NCBI GenBank assembly: GCA_035760965.1
Contig: DASTRY010000004.1
Coordinates: 1-42,909 of the forward strand
From: JADGHX01 sp035760965
GTDB taxonomy: Bacteria; Pseudomonadota; Gammaproteobacteria; Steroidobacterales; Steroidobacteraceae
DNA: 42,909 nt
Direction: 5' to 3'
Below, in pieces: positions 32,799-40,931 of the stretch. Both the position numbers and the translations under genes were made by a program. Under the pieces are notes generated by a model. That model did not search any database and was not told the origin of the DNA. It saw nothing but the letters and a program-made list of their open reading frames with translations. Each line of letters starts with the position of its first letter. Position 1 is the stretch's first letter.

Positions 32799-32888
32799 CT
32801 TGCGCGGCCCTCCGGGCACTCCGGACGAATCCGCGGATCGCGCCGGTGAGGTGCGTCGCTCGGCGTTCATGGACGTGCCGCGAAGCCT

Positions 32889-33830
32889 TCAGGGCTCCGG
32901 GTCGCTGCCTTCCGGGATGCCTTCGAACAGCGCCGTCGACAGATAGCGCTCGCCCGTGTCCGGCAGCATGGCGAGCACGACCGAGCCGGCCGGCGCTTCC
33001 GCCGCGACCTTGCGCGCGGCGGCGAACGTCGCGCCCGAGGAAATGCCGCAGAAGATGCCCTCACGCTGCGCGAGCGAGCGCGCGGACTCGATGGCCTCCG
33101 CATCCGTCACCTGGAGAATGCGGTTGGCGACCTCTTTGTTCAGCACCGCCGGGATGAAGTCCGGCGTCCAGCCCTGGATCTTGTGCGGCGTGAACGGCTT
33201 GCCCGAGAGCAGCGCCGCCGCGGCCGGCTCCGCCACGATGACCTGCGTCTCCGGCCGCGCCTTGCGGATCATCTCGCCCGCGCCGGTGAGCGTGCCGCCC
33301 GTGCCCCAGCCCGTGACGAAGAAGTCGAGGCGCTTGCCGGCGAAGTCGCTCAGGATCTCGGGGCCGGTGGTCTGACGGTGGTAGGCGGGGTTCGCCTCGT
33401 TCTCGAATTGCCGCGCGAGGAACCAGCCGTGCTTCTTCGCGAGCTCTTCGGCCTTGCGCACCATGCCCGTGCCGCGCTCGGCCGCCGGCGTGAGGATCAC
33501 CTTCGCGCCGAGCATGCGCATGATCTTGCGCCGCTCCACCGAGAACGACTCGGCCATCGTCGCGACGAACGGATAACCCTTGGCCGCGCACACCATGGCG
33601 AGCGCAATGCCGGTGTTGCCCGAGGTCGCTTCGACCACCGTCTGGCCCGGCTTCAGCGTGCCGCGACGCTCCGCGTCTTCGATTATCGCGATGGCGAGAC
33701 GGTCCTTGACTGACGCCGCGGGATTGAAGAACTCGCACTTCACATACATCGTGACATTCGGCGGGGCGAGCCGATTGATCCGGACGATGGGAGTGCGGCC
33801 GATCGTGGCGAGAATGTTGTCGTAGATCAT
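32889..33830 (-). CDS. cysK: Cysteine synthase (O-acylserine sulfhydrylase)
   Basis: A 313-residue PLP enzyme. The PLP lysine is Lys42 in NPAASVKDRLA. EATSGNTGIALA is the substrate loop, GWGTGGTLTG the phosphate cup and GISSGAT the pyridine contact. The enzyme exchanges the activated serine group for sulfide to give cysteine. The next gene downstream is the MetX-family acyltransferase, so the donor may be O-succinylserine. Whether it also accepts O-acetylserine cannot be told. It is the first gene of the pair, divergent from rluB. Confidence 0.93.
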   Translation of the reverse strand: MIYDNILATIGRTPIVRINRLAPPNVTMYVKCEFFNPAASVKDRLAIAIIEDAERRGTLKPGQTVVEATSGNTGIALAMVCAAKGYPFVATMAESFSVERRKIMRMLGAKVILTPAAERGTGMVRKAEELAKKHGWFLARQFENEANPAYHRQTTGPEILSDFAGKRLDFFVTGWGTGGTLTGAGEMIRKARPETQVIVAEPAAAALLSGKPFTPHKIQGWTPDFIPAVLNKEVANRILQVTDAEAIESARSLAQREGIFCGISSGATFAAARKVAAEAPAGSVVLAMLPDTGERYLSTALFEGIPEGSDPEP

Positions 33831-33873
33831 GAGCGCCCTCTGCTGTACGGCGGTCGGGGGCCGCTACTCTACG

Positions 33874-33897
33874 GGCTTCGCGTGCCGTCGCGAAGCC
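33874..33897. repeat. Inverted repeat in the cysK/rluB divergent spacer
   Basis: GGCTTCGCG and CGCGAAGCC form a perfect 9-bp inverted repeat around TGCCGT. It lies 44 bases before the cysK start and could be an operator or a hairpin. No regulator is assigned. Confidence 0.4.
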
Positions 33898-34025
33898 TCG
33901 CGCGGTGAGCGCTAAGATCATCGCGGCATGACTAGGTGTGGATTCGGTATGTGCTCGGTCGGCGCGGCCTGCGCCGGTGTTCGTAGCGGCTCGCGGCGAG
34001 CCTTTGCAGATCGCGGGCGCCGCGC

Positions 34026-34772
34026 ATGACCCGGCTGCAGAAACTGCTGGCCGGGGCCGGGCTCGGATCGCGGCGCACCATCGAGGACTGGATTCGCGCC
34101 GGGCGCATCTCGGTGAACGGGCGCACCGCGCAGCTCGGGGATCGGGCCGAGCCGGGGGACGATGTCCGGGTGGATGGCAAGCCCATCGCTGTGCCCGCGG
34201 CGGGGGCAGCGCCTCATCAGCTCCTCATCTACAACAAGCCGCTCGACGAGGTGACGACGCGCAGCGATCCGCAGGGCCGGCGCACGGTATTCGAGAGCCT
34301 GCCGCCCACGGTCGCCGGTCGCTGGATTTCGATTGGACGGCTCGACGTGAATACTTCCGGCCTGCTGCTCTTCACGACGGACGGGGAGCTGGCGCACCGG
34401 CTGATGCATCCCTCCGGCGAGGTCGAACGCGAGTACCGGGTGACGGTGCGCGGCAAGCCCACGCCCGAGGCGCTGCGGCGGCTGCGCGAAGGCGTGATGC
34501 TCGAGGACGGGCCGGCGCGCTTCGATCGGATCGAGCCCGTCGCGGGCGCCGCGGCGGACGCCACGTTCAAGGTGGTCTTGCGTGAAGGGCGCAATCGCGA
34601 GGTCCGGCGGATGTGGCAGGCGGTCGGACATGAGGTCGCCCGGCTCACCCGCACGCGCTATGGTCCGGTCGAGCTTCCGCCCGACCTGCCCATGGGCCGA
34701 TGGCGCTTGATCCCCATCGAGACGGTGCAGGGAGTCGCCGCGGCCAGCCGCGGCCGCCGCTCCTTTATATAG
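34026..34772 (+). CDS. rluB: 23S rRNA pseudouridine synthase, RluB/RsuA family
   Basis: A 248-residue protein with an N-terminal S4 RNA-binding domain (about 3-50) and a RsuA-type pseudouridine synthase domain. The catalytic Asp is in IGRLDVNTSGLLLFT (Asp107), and GEVEREYRVTV and LREGRNREVRRMW are family signatures. The members closest to this form, RluB, convert U2605 of 23S rRNA. RluE or RsuA types remain possible. No clear ribosome site precedes the ATG. The gene is followed by a degenerate repeat and the tRNA-tuf operon. Confidence 0.88.
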   Translation: MTRLQKLLAGAGLGSRRTIEDWIRAGRISVNGRTAQLGDRAEPGDDVRVDGKPIAVPAAGAAPHQLLIYNKPLDEVTTRSDPQGRRTVFESLPPTVAGRWISIGRLDVNTSGLLLFTTDGELAHRLMHPSGEVEREYRVTVRGKPTPEALRRLREGVMLEDGPARFDRIEPVAGAAADATFKVVLREGRNREVRRMWQAVGHEVARLTRTRYGPVELPPDLPMGRWRLIPIETVQGVAAASRGRRSFI

Positions 34773-34846
34773 AGGGGACACGTACCACCGCGCCCCGCGC
34801 AGGGAGGCAGGGGCACGGCCGCACGCGCGAGCTCACGCAGCGGGCC

Positions 34847-35062
34847 GAGATCCGCAAGAGCCACCGCGGGCCGGGATCGCAGAAGCCGCGGCAGGCTCGA
34901 GAAGCCACGGCAGGCTCGACGAGGTCGCACGAGTCACGGCGGGAACGAGGTTGCGCAAGCCACGACGAGCCGAGGTTGCACGAGCTCGCGGTCGGGTTCA
35001 GGTGGCACGAGCCCACTGCAGGGCCGCAGGAGCCAAGGCGGGGCTCGAGGTTGCAGTCCCCG
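34847..35062 (+). repeat. Degenerate tandem repeat of about 20-27 bp units
   Basis: About nine diverged copies of a unit close to GAGGTTGCACGAGCCACGG run head to tail; clear cases are GAGGTCGCACGAGTCACGG (about 34921), GAGGTTGCGCAAGCCACG (about 34947) and GAGGTTGCACGAGCTCGCGG (about 34972). Unit length varies and the reading frame changes between units, so it does not look coding. The gap from rluB (34773) to the tRNA promoter (35150) otherwise holds no gene that I can support. Confidence 0.65.
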
Positions 35063-35149
35063 GGCGCGCCCCAACTCCAGGGCGTCTGAGGGCCGACCCG
35101 CCGAGCTGAAAAAACCGCTCCGACCTAGCAAAACGCGCGCCAAGATGCA

Positions 35150-35178
35150 TTGACACCCTTCGGGTGCGAAATCAGAAT
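35150..35178 (+). promoter_or_regulatory. Sigma-70 promoter of the tRNA-tuf operon
   Basis: A perfect -35 TTGACA (35150-35155), a 17-base spacer and CAGAAT (35173-35178) as -10. An A-rich tract (about 35109-35114) upstream could act as an UP element, and the GC-rich stretch after the -10 fits a stringently controlled promoter. The tRNA starts 18 bases after the -10. The spacer holds CACCC-TTCG-GGTG, a small inverted repeat. Confidence 0.7.
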
Positions 35179-35196
35179 ACGCGGCTCGTTTTTCCC

Positions 35197-35282
35197 GGTG
35201 GGGTACCCAAGCGGTCAACGGGAACAGACTGTAAATCTGTCGGCTTCGGCCTTCGAAGGTTCGAATCCTTCCCCCACCACCA
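35197..35282 (+). tRNA. tRNA-Tyr(GTA)
   Basis: An 86-base class II tRNA. Acceptor stem GGTGGGG/CCCCACC, anticodon loop CTGTAAA (anticodon GTA), a long variable arm (CGGCTTCGGCCTTCG region), TpsiC arm GAAGGTTCGAATCCTTC and an encoded ACCA end. It is the first gene of the tRNA-tuf cluster. Confidence 0.98.
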
Positions 35283-35368
35283 TTCGTGTGGGCGGGTTCG
35301 AGGCTCGAACGCCACCGTCGGATTCACGGAGCGAGTTGGGCAGTTTCTTCGGGCGCGCGTCGGCTTCA

Positions 35369-35442
<74 letters not shown>

Positions 35443-35456
35443 CAACAGTGTTGCCT

Positions 35457-35532
<76 letters not shown>

Positions 35533-35560
35533 GTATTTGATGTTCTTCAATTGTTGAGGT

Positions 35561-35628
35561 GATGGAGTGATGAGGTGATGGCGTAGAGAACGGACATTGC
35601 TCCTGCGTCATCACCCCATCACTGCATC
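35561..35628 (+). repeat. Long imperfect hairpin between tRNA-Thr and tuf (copy 1)
   Basis: The left arm, rich in GTGATG (35561-35589), pairs with the right arm, rich in CATCAC (35601-35628), giving a stem of about 25 bp with a few mismatches. It resembles two more hairpins after tuf and after tRNA-Trp. A processing (RNase III) role is suggested by position between tRNA and mRNA. Confidence 0.6.
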
Positions 35629-35676
35629 ATCGATAATTTGTACTTCCGCTTTAACCGTATTTAGAGGACAGCCGCT

Positions 35677-36867
35677 GTGGCCAAAGAGAAGTTTGAACGC
35701 ACGAAGCCGCATGTGAACGTAGGCACGATTGGTCACGTGGACCACGGCAAGACGACGCTGACGGCGGCGCTGACGAAGGTGATGGCGGAGAAGCACGGTG
35801 GTGAGTTCAAGGCGTACGACCAGATTGACAAGGCGCCTGAGGAGCGAGCTCGTGGTATCACGATTGCGACGGCGCACGTGGAGTACACCTCGGATGAGCG
35901 TCACTACGCGCACGTGGACTGCCCTGGGCACGCCGACTACGTGAAGAACATGATCACGGGGGCGGCGCAGATGGACGGAGCGATTCTGGTGGTGTCGGCG
36001 GCTGACGGCCCGATGCCGCAGACGCGCGAGCACATTCTGCTGGCCCGTCAGGTGGGTGTGCCGTACATCGTGGTGTTTCTGAACAAGGCGGACATGGTGG
36101 ATGACGCTGAGTTGCTGGAGCTGGTGGAGATGGAAGTTCGCGAGCTGCTGTCGAAGTACGAATTCCCTGGCGATGACACGCCGATCGTGAAGGGTTCGGC
36201 GCTCAAGGCGCTGGAAGGCGATCAGAGCCCGATTGGCGTGCCGGCGGTGCTGCAGCTGGTGGCGGAGATGGACAAGTACATTCCGGTGCCGGAGCGTGCG
36301 GTGGACGGGGCGTTTCTGATGCCGGTGGAAGATGTGTTCTCGATCTCCGGTCGCGGCACGGTGGTCACGGGCCGTATTGAGCGCGGGATCATCAAGGTGA
36401 ACGACGAAGTGGAAATTGTTGGCATCAATGCGACGACGAAGACGACCTGCACGGGCGTTGAGATGTTCCGCAAGCTGCTGGATCAGGGGCAGGCGGGCGA
36501 CAACGTGGGCGTGCTGCTGCGTGGCACGAAGCGCGAAGAAGTCGAGCGTGGTCAGGTGCTGGCGAAGCCCGGTTCGATCACCCCGCACACGAAGTTCGAG
36601 GCAGAGATTTACGTGCTGACGAAGGAAGAGGGCGGTCGTCATACGCCGTTCTTCAAGGGATACCGTCCGCAGTTTTACTTCCGCACGACGGATGTGACGG
36701 GGGCGGTGGAGTTGCCTGAGGGCGTTGAGATGGTGATGCCTGGGGACAACGTGAAGATGACGGTGGAGCTGATCAGCCCGATTGCGATGGAGGACGGTCT
36801 GCGCTTTGCGATTCGCGAAGGCGGCAAGACGGTCGGTGCGGGCGTGGTCGCGAAAATCCTGAAGTAA
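35677..36867 (+). CDS. tuf: Elongation factor Tu
   Basis: A 396-residue EF-Tu. It delivers aminoacyl-tRNA to the ribosome in a GTP-dependent step. G1 is GHVDHGKT, G3 DCPGHADY, G4 NKAD, and the second and third domains are complete (VFSISGRGTVVTGRIERG; GGRHTPFFKGYRPQFYFRTTDVTG). The start is the usual GTG, with AGAGGAC upstream. The location in a tRNA-tuf-secE-nusG block corresponds to tufB of E. coli. A second tuf gene usually lies in the str operon, not in this window. Confidence 0.99.
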   Translation: MAKEKFERTKPHVNVGTIGHVDHGKTTLTAALTKVMAEKHGGEFKAYDQIDKAPEERARGITIATAHVEYTSDERHYAHVDCPGHADYVKNMITGAAQMDGAILVVSAADGPMPQTREHILLARQVGVPYIVVFLNKADMVDDAELLELVEMEVRELLSKYEFPGDDTPIVKGSALKALEGDQSPIGVPAVLQLVAEMDKYIPVPERAVDGAFLMPVEDVFSISGRGTVVTGRIERGIIKVNDEVEIVGINATTKTTCTGVEMFRKLLDQGQAGDNVGVLLRGTKREEVERGQVLAKPGSITPHTKFEAEIYVLTKEEGGRHTPFFKGYRPQFYFRTTDVTGAVELPEGVEMVMPGDNVKMTVELISPIAMEDGLRFAIREGGKTVGAGVVAKILK

Positions 36868-36876
36868 TGACAGACA

Positions 36877-36954
36877 AGCGACGAGAGTCACGATGAGATT
36901 GAGAGTGATGAGGTCAGCGCCTCCTCACTCTCACCCTTCGTCACCCTCGTCACT
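36877..36954 (+). repeat. Long imperfect hairpin between tuf and tRNA-Trp (copy 2)
   Basis: The arm at 36877-36913 (ending GAGAGTGATGAGG) pairs with the arm at 36920-36954 (starting CCTCCTCACTCTC) over about 35 positions around a six-base loop. The stem is long and imperfect, with no T run. It is related to copies 1 and 3 in composition and placement. Confidence 0.65.
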
Positions 36955-36963
36955 TCGATTTCT

Positions 36964-37039
36964 AGGCCAGTAGCTCAATTGGCAGAGCGGCGGTCTCCAA
37001 AACCGCAGGTTGGGGGTTCGATTCCCTCCTGGCCTGCCA
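36964..37039 (+). tRNA. tRNA-Trp(CCA)
   Basis: A 76-base tRNA with acceptor stem AGGCCAG/CTGGCCT, anticodon loop CTCCAAA (anticodon CCA), TpsiC loop TTCGATT and an encoded CCA end. Placement between tuf and secE is common in Gammaproteobacteria and Betaproteobacteria. Confidence 0.98.
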
Positions 37040-37045
37040 CTAACC

Positions 37046-37127
37046 GAGGTGACGAAGTGGCGAAGTGATCTGATGGCGAAGGTTGAGGGCGCCTGGAGTC
37101 CTCATCACGCCGTCATCGCGTCGCCTC
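37046..37127 (+). repeat. Imperfect hairpin between tRNA-Trp and secE (copy 3)
   Basis: The arm GAGGTGACGAAGTGG (37046 to about 37069) pairs with ATCACGCCGTCATCGCGTC (37104-37127), about 18 of 24 positions, around a larger loop. It resembles copies 1 and 2 and lies just before the secE start. Confidence 0.5.
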
Positions 37128-37137
37128 TTCCCGATGT

Positions 37138-37518
37138 ATGACTGAACAGGTAGAGCAGCAAAGCGCGGGCGCGCTGGACACGGTGAAGCTCGTCGCCGGT
37201 GTGGCCATCGTGGCCGCCGGTATCACTGGCTTCTATCTGCTGTCGGCGCAGCCCATCTGGTTGCGCTGGATCTTGGTGCTGGCAAGCATCGTGGTGGGTG
37301 CATTGGTAGGGCTGCAGTCCTATCAGGGCAAGACCTTCTGGTCGTTCGTGCAGGCTTCGCGCATCGAACTGCGCAAAGTCGTATGGCCGAATCGGCAGGA
37401 GACAGTTCAGGTCACCATTGTCGTATTCGTCATGGTGATCGTCCTTGCATTGTTTTTCTGGGGTCTGGATTCGCTGCTGGGCCTGTTGACGCGTTGGCTT
37501 ACGGGCTACGGAGAGTGA
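37138..37518 (+). CDS. secE: Preprotein translocase subunit SecE
   Basis: A 126-residue SecE with three membrane segments (about 16-35, 41-60 and 91-118), as in E. coli. The conserved cytoplasmic stretch ASRIELRKVVWPNRQETVQ sits before the last helix. SecE clamps SecY in the protein export channel. The nusG start lies one base after the secE stop. Confidence 0.96.
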   Translation: MTEQVEQQSAGALDTVKLVAGVAIVAAGITGFYLLSAQPIWLRWILVLASIVVGALVGLQSYQGKTFWSFVQASRIELRKVVWPNRQETVQVTIVVFVMVIVLALFFWGLDSLLGLLTRWLTGYGE

Positions 37519-37519
37519 A

Positions 37520-38053
37520 ATGGCTTTGCGTTGGTACGTTGTGCATGCCTATTCAAACTTCGAGCATCGGGTTGCCGAAGCGCTGAAGGACCGCATCAAG
37601 CGCGAAGGCTTGCAGGACAAGTTCGGCGAGATTCTCGTGCCGACCGAAGAAGTGGTCGAAATGCGCGAGGGTCAGAAGCGCAAGAGCGATCGCAAGTTCT
37701 TCCCGGGCTACGTTCTCGTGCAGATGGAGATGGACGAAAGCACGTGGCATCTGGTGAAAGAAGTGCCGAAGGTGCTGGGTTTCATCGGTGGGACTCCGGA
37801 AAAGCCTGCTCCGATTACCGAGAAGGAAGCGATGAGCATCCTGCGTCGGGTCGAGGAGGGCGTGGACAAGCCCAAGCCCAAGGTGCTGTTCGAGCCGGGC
37901 GAAGTGGTGCGTGTCATCGACGGACCGTTCAATGATTTCAACGGCGTCGTGGAGTCGGTGAACTACGAGAAGAACCGCCTGCAGGTTGCAGTGCAGATTC
38001 TCGGCCGCTCCACACCGGTGGAGCTCGATTTCAGTCAGGTGGACAAGGCCTGA
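37520..38053 (+). CDS. nusG: Transcription termination/antitermination factor NusG
   Basis: A 177-residue NusG. The N-terminal NGN domain has WYVVHAYSNFEHRVAEAL and FFPGYVLVQM, and the C-terminal KOW domain has GEVVRVIDGPFNDFNGVVESVN. It binds RNA polymerase and couples it to Rho or the ribosome. It is cotranscribed with secE. The leader of rplK begins about 40 bases later. Confidence 0.97.
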   Translation: MALRWYVVHAYSNFEHRVAEALKDRIKREGLQDKFGEILVPTEEVVEMREGQKRKSDRKFFPGYVLVQMEMDESTWHLVKEVPKVLGFIGGTPEKPAPITEKEAMSILRRVEEGVDKPKPKVLFEPGEVVRVIDGPFNDFNGVVESVNYEKNRLQVAVQILGRSTPVELDFSQVDKA

Positions 38054-38090
38054 AGCAGGATTGCCGGGCGCACAAGGTGCCCCGCGGTCC

Positions 38091-38161
38091 AAGCCTGCGC
38101 TCGGAGAGCGAAGGCTTCATTCACAGGGATGTACTGGGGAGCCTCGCGGCGTTAACACCCA
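38091..38161 (+). promoter_or_regulatory. L11 leader with candidate L1 operator
   Basis: Two structures lie in the 120-base nusG-rplK gap. AAGCCTGCGCTC and GAGCGAAGGCTT (38091-38117) make a 12-bp stem with one mismatch. TGGGGAGCC...GGCGTTAACACCCA (38135-38161) can fold as TGGG/CCCA with CC/GG inside, similar to the known L1-binding site before rplK. L1 autoregulation is inferred from the family. Confidence 0.55.
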
Positions 38162-38173
38162 AGGAGTAAATCA

Positions 38174-38605
38174 ATGGCCAAGAAAGTAACTGGCTATATC
38201 AAACTGCAGATTCCTGCAGGTCAGGCGAATCCGAGCCCTCCCGTGGGTCCGGCGCTCGGTCAGCAGGGCGTCAACATCATGGAGTTCTGCAAGGCGTTCA
38301 ATGCGCAGACGCAGAGCTTGGAAAAGGGGTTGCCGACCCCAGTTGTGATCACCGTCTACAGCGATCGCAGCTTCACCTTCATTCTGAAGACGCCGCCCGC
38401 GTCGGTGCTGATCCGCAAGGCGATCGGCATTGAAAAGGGCAGCGGTACACCCAATACGAGCAAGGTTGGGCGTATCAGTCGCAAGCAGCTCGAAGACGTC
38501 GCCAAGATCAAGCAGCCAGACCTGACGGCTGCAGATCTGGAAGCCGCCGTCCGCACGATCGCGGGCAGTGCGCGCAGCATGGGCGTTGACGTGGAGGGCG
38601 TGTGA
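38174..38605 (+). CDS. rplK: 50S ribosomal protein L11
   Basis: A 143-residue L11, full length. MAKKVTGYIKLQIPAGQANPSPPVGPALGQQGVNIMEFCKAFNA is the standard N-terminus, and the C-terminal RNA-binding domain ends MGVDVEGV. It forms the GTPase-associated stalk base with 23S rRNA. AAGGAG precedes the ATG. One base separates the stop from rplA. Confidence 0.99.
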   Translation: MAKKVTGYIKLQIPAGQANPSPPVGPALGQQGVNIMEFCKAFNAQTQSLEKGLPTPVVITVYSDRSFTFILKTPPASVLIRKAIGIEKGSGTPNTSKVGRISRKQLEDVAKIKQPDLTAADLEAAVRTIAGSARSMGVDVEGV

Positions 38606-38606
38606 C

Positions 38607-39302
38607 ATGCCATTCGTAGCAAAGCGTATGAAGGTCTGGGGCGAGAAGATCAAGCCAGGCAAGCAGTATCCGATCGATGAGGCGCTGAGCCTCGTACAGG
38701 AATTCTCCAAGGCGAAGTTCCGCGAGTCCGTGGACGTTGCAGTCAATCTCGGCATTGACGCGTCCAAGTCCGACCAGCAGGTTCGTGGCTCGACCGTGAT
38801 GCCGCACGGTATCGGCAAGACGGTCCGCGTCGCCGTGTTCACTTCTGGCAAGAACCAGGATGCCGCGCGAGCGGCAGGTGCCGATATCGTCGGCATGGAA
38901 GATCTCGCTGAGAAAGTGAAGGCGGGCCAGATGGATTTCGACGTGGTCGTCGCAAGTCCGGACGCGATGCGCGTCGTCGGTCAGCTCGGTCAGATTCTCG
39001 GTCCGCGTGGCCTGATGCCGAACCCCAAAGTGGGCACGGTGACCCCGAACGTTGCAGATGCCGTCAAGAACGCCAAGGCCGGTCAGGTGCGTTACCGCTC
39101 GGACAAGGCTGGTGTCGTTCACTGCACGATTGGCAAGGCCGACTTCGAGTTGCCGAAGCTCAGAGAGAATCTGCAGGCACTGCTTCAGGACCTTCAGAAG
39201 GCCAAGCCCGCCGCGTCGAAGGGCATCTATCTGAGGAAGATTTCTGTGTCTTCCACGATGGGGCCCGGCGTGCCGGTGGAGCAGTCGAGCCTTTCGCTGT
39301 AA
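38607..39302 (+). CDS. rplA: 50S ribosomal protein L1
   Basis: A 231-residue L1. VNLGIDASKSDQQVRGSTVMPHGIGK and GRGLMPNPKVGTVT-type segments are conserved (the second reads GPRGLMPNPKVGTVTPNV). It binds the 23S rRNA stalk and, in related bacteria, its own mRNA leader before rplK. The ATG at 38607 gives the usual 231 residues. Confidence 0.99.
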   Translation: MPFVAKRMKVWGEKIKPGKQYPIDEALSLVQEFSKAKFRESVDVAVNLGIDASKSDQQVRGSTVMPHGIGKTVRVAVFTSGKNQDAARAAGADIVGMEDLAEKVKAGQMDFDVVVASPDAMRVVGQLGQILGPRGLMPNPKVGTVTPNVADAVKNAKAGQVRYRSDKAGVVHCTIGKADFELPKLRENLQALLQDLQKAKPAASKGIYLRKISVSSTMGPGVPVEQSSLSL

Positions 39303-39784
39303 GCGAACGGCTCGTAGCGGGTTTGTAGCCGCTGATCAGGAGAATCCTCTTTCTGATCGGTGAGTGAGCGGACCGGTAGATGGATTTTTGATTGATGCAG
39401 GGTCGGTGGAAACCAGTCGATTTCGGTCGATGAGTTGAAGCCGACCATCATCGAAGACCGCAGGCGAGGGAGAGCAAGCCGTTGACGGCTGCTGACCGGA
39501 ACGTGAGTTCCGGCCAGCGACCAGCCGGATTGCCAACTGCCCTCTTAATGATTGCCAGCGCAGATGGTGTTACCCGATTCGGAGCTGAGAGCGAGTTGTC
39601 GCAACAGATCCGGCTGAAGGGCGCCGTCACGCCGCGCAAGCGGCGAGCCGATTGGGCGCTGGACCGGTAGCCGGCAGGAGGGAAATCTCCGGCCGGCATA
39701 CAGGGCCAGCGCGCTGGTTGGCTAACAGGTGAACGCGCAAGGACATGCGTTCGACGTTTTAGCTCTTCACGCCAGGAGGAAAAG
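39303..39784 (+). promoter_or_regulatory. rplA-rplJ gap: L10 leader region
   Basis: A 482-base gap without a gene that I can support. It corresponds to the L10 leader, where the L10-L12 complex binds mRNA and represses translation in many bacteria. Visible hairpins are GATCAGGAGA...TCTTTCTGATC (about 39335-39358) and GCCGGC-A-GGAG...CTCC-GGCCGGC (39670-39697). AGGAGGAAAAG leads into the rplJ start. A promoter may lie here too, but no convincing one is seen. The function is inferred from position. Confidence 0.55.
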
Positions 39785-40315
39785 ATGGCGCTCAGACTCG
39801 ATGACAAGAAGGCGCTCGTCGCCGAGGTGGCCGAGGTTGCTGCGAAAGCGCAATCCGTGGTCGCCGCGGAGTATCGCGGCCTGACGGTATCGCAGATGAC
39901 TTCTCTGCGTTCCAAGGCCCGTAGCTCCAATGTCTATCTGCGAGTCGTGAAGAACACGCTGGCCCGCAGGGCAATTGCAGGCACTCCGTTCGAGTGCGTC
40001 AGCAAGCAGCTCAAAGGTCCGCTGATTCTCGCGTTCTCGAAGGACGATCCCGGTGCGGCAGCGCGCCTGGTCAAGACCTTCGCCAAGGACAACGACAAGC
40101 TCGTTCCGACCGTAGTGTCGCTGGGCGGGACGGCGTTGTCGGCGAAGGATCTCGACAAGGTGGCAAGTCTGCCGACCCTGGAGATCGCCCGTGCGACGCT
40201 GCTCGGTGCCTTCCAGGCGCCGTACGGCAAGCTCGTGCGCACGCTGGCCGAACCTCACACGCAGGTGGCTCGCGTACTCGCCGCGCAGAAAGACAAGCTG
40301 GGAGCGTCGGCCTGA
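39785..40315 (+). CDS. rplJ: 50S ribosomal protein L10
   Basis: A 176-residue L10, complete. VAAEYRGLTVSQMTSLRSKAR and VKNTLARRAIAGT are standard. It anchors L7/L12 dimers to the ribosome and regulates its own operon. AGGAGGAAAAG precedes the ATG. The gene shares the operon with rplL and rpoB. Confidence 0.98.
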   Translation: MALRLDDKKALVAEVAEVAAKAQSVVAAEYRGLTVSQMTSLRSKARSSNVYLRVVKNTLARRAIAGTPFECVSKQLKGPLILAFSKDDPGAAARLVKTFAKDNDKLVPTVVSLGGTALSAKDLDKVASLPTLEIARATLLGAFQAPYGKLVRTLAEPHTQVARVLAAQKDKLGASA

Positions 40316-40366
40316 CCGCCGCGCTTCGCTCAACTGGGTTAACACATACTGTTTGGAGTTATGACA

Positions 40367-40742
<376 letters not shown>

Positions 40743-40747
<5 letters not shown>

Positions 40748-40840
40748 AATATGGGGATTCGTCCCCATGTTCACTTCGCTTGCGGAAGCTTGTGAAAACG
40801 GAAAGCGGCAGCAGGAGCAATCCTGTCTGTCGCCTTCCGT
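40743..40840 (+). other. Two hairpins in the rplL-rpoB spacer
   Basis: Hairpin 1 (40743-40775): AGTGAA/TTCACT outside and a perfect ATGGGGA/TCCCCAT with a TTCG loop inside; it overlaps the rplL stop codon. Hairpin 2 (40798-40840): ACGGAAAGCGGCAGCAGGA pairs with TCCTGTCTGTCGCCTTCCGT. In E. coli this spacer holds an attenuator and an RNase III site, so a similar role is likely here. Confidence 0.65.
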
Positions 40841-40931
40841 ATTTGTGTTTCCGAACCGGCTTCATTGCTGAGCGCCGGTTCGTCGGAAGATTTGCATTGA
40901 AGTTCGGCCCCGTACCCAGAGGGTGATCCAG

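Noticed and set aside
28908..32849. A 1313-codon plus-strand open frame across lemA and the M48 gene
   Set aside because: Its translation is low-complexity Arg/Ala-rich sequence out of frame with LemA and the peptidase, which are well supported.
34700..35089. Open frame of 129 codons across the degenerate tandem repeat
   Set aside because: The repeat units change frame, the protein has no repeat pattern or domain, and no ribosome site precedes it.
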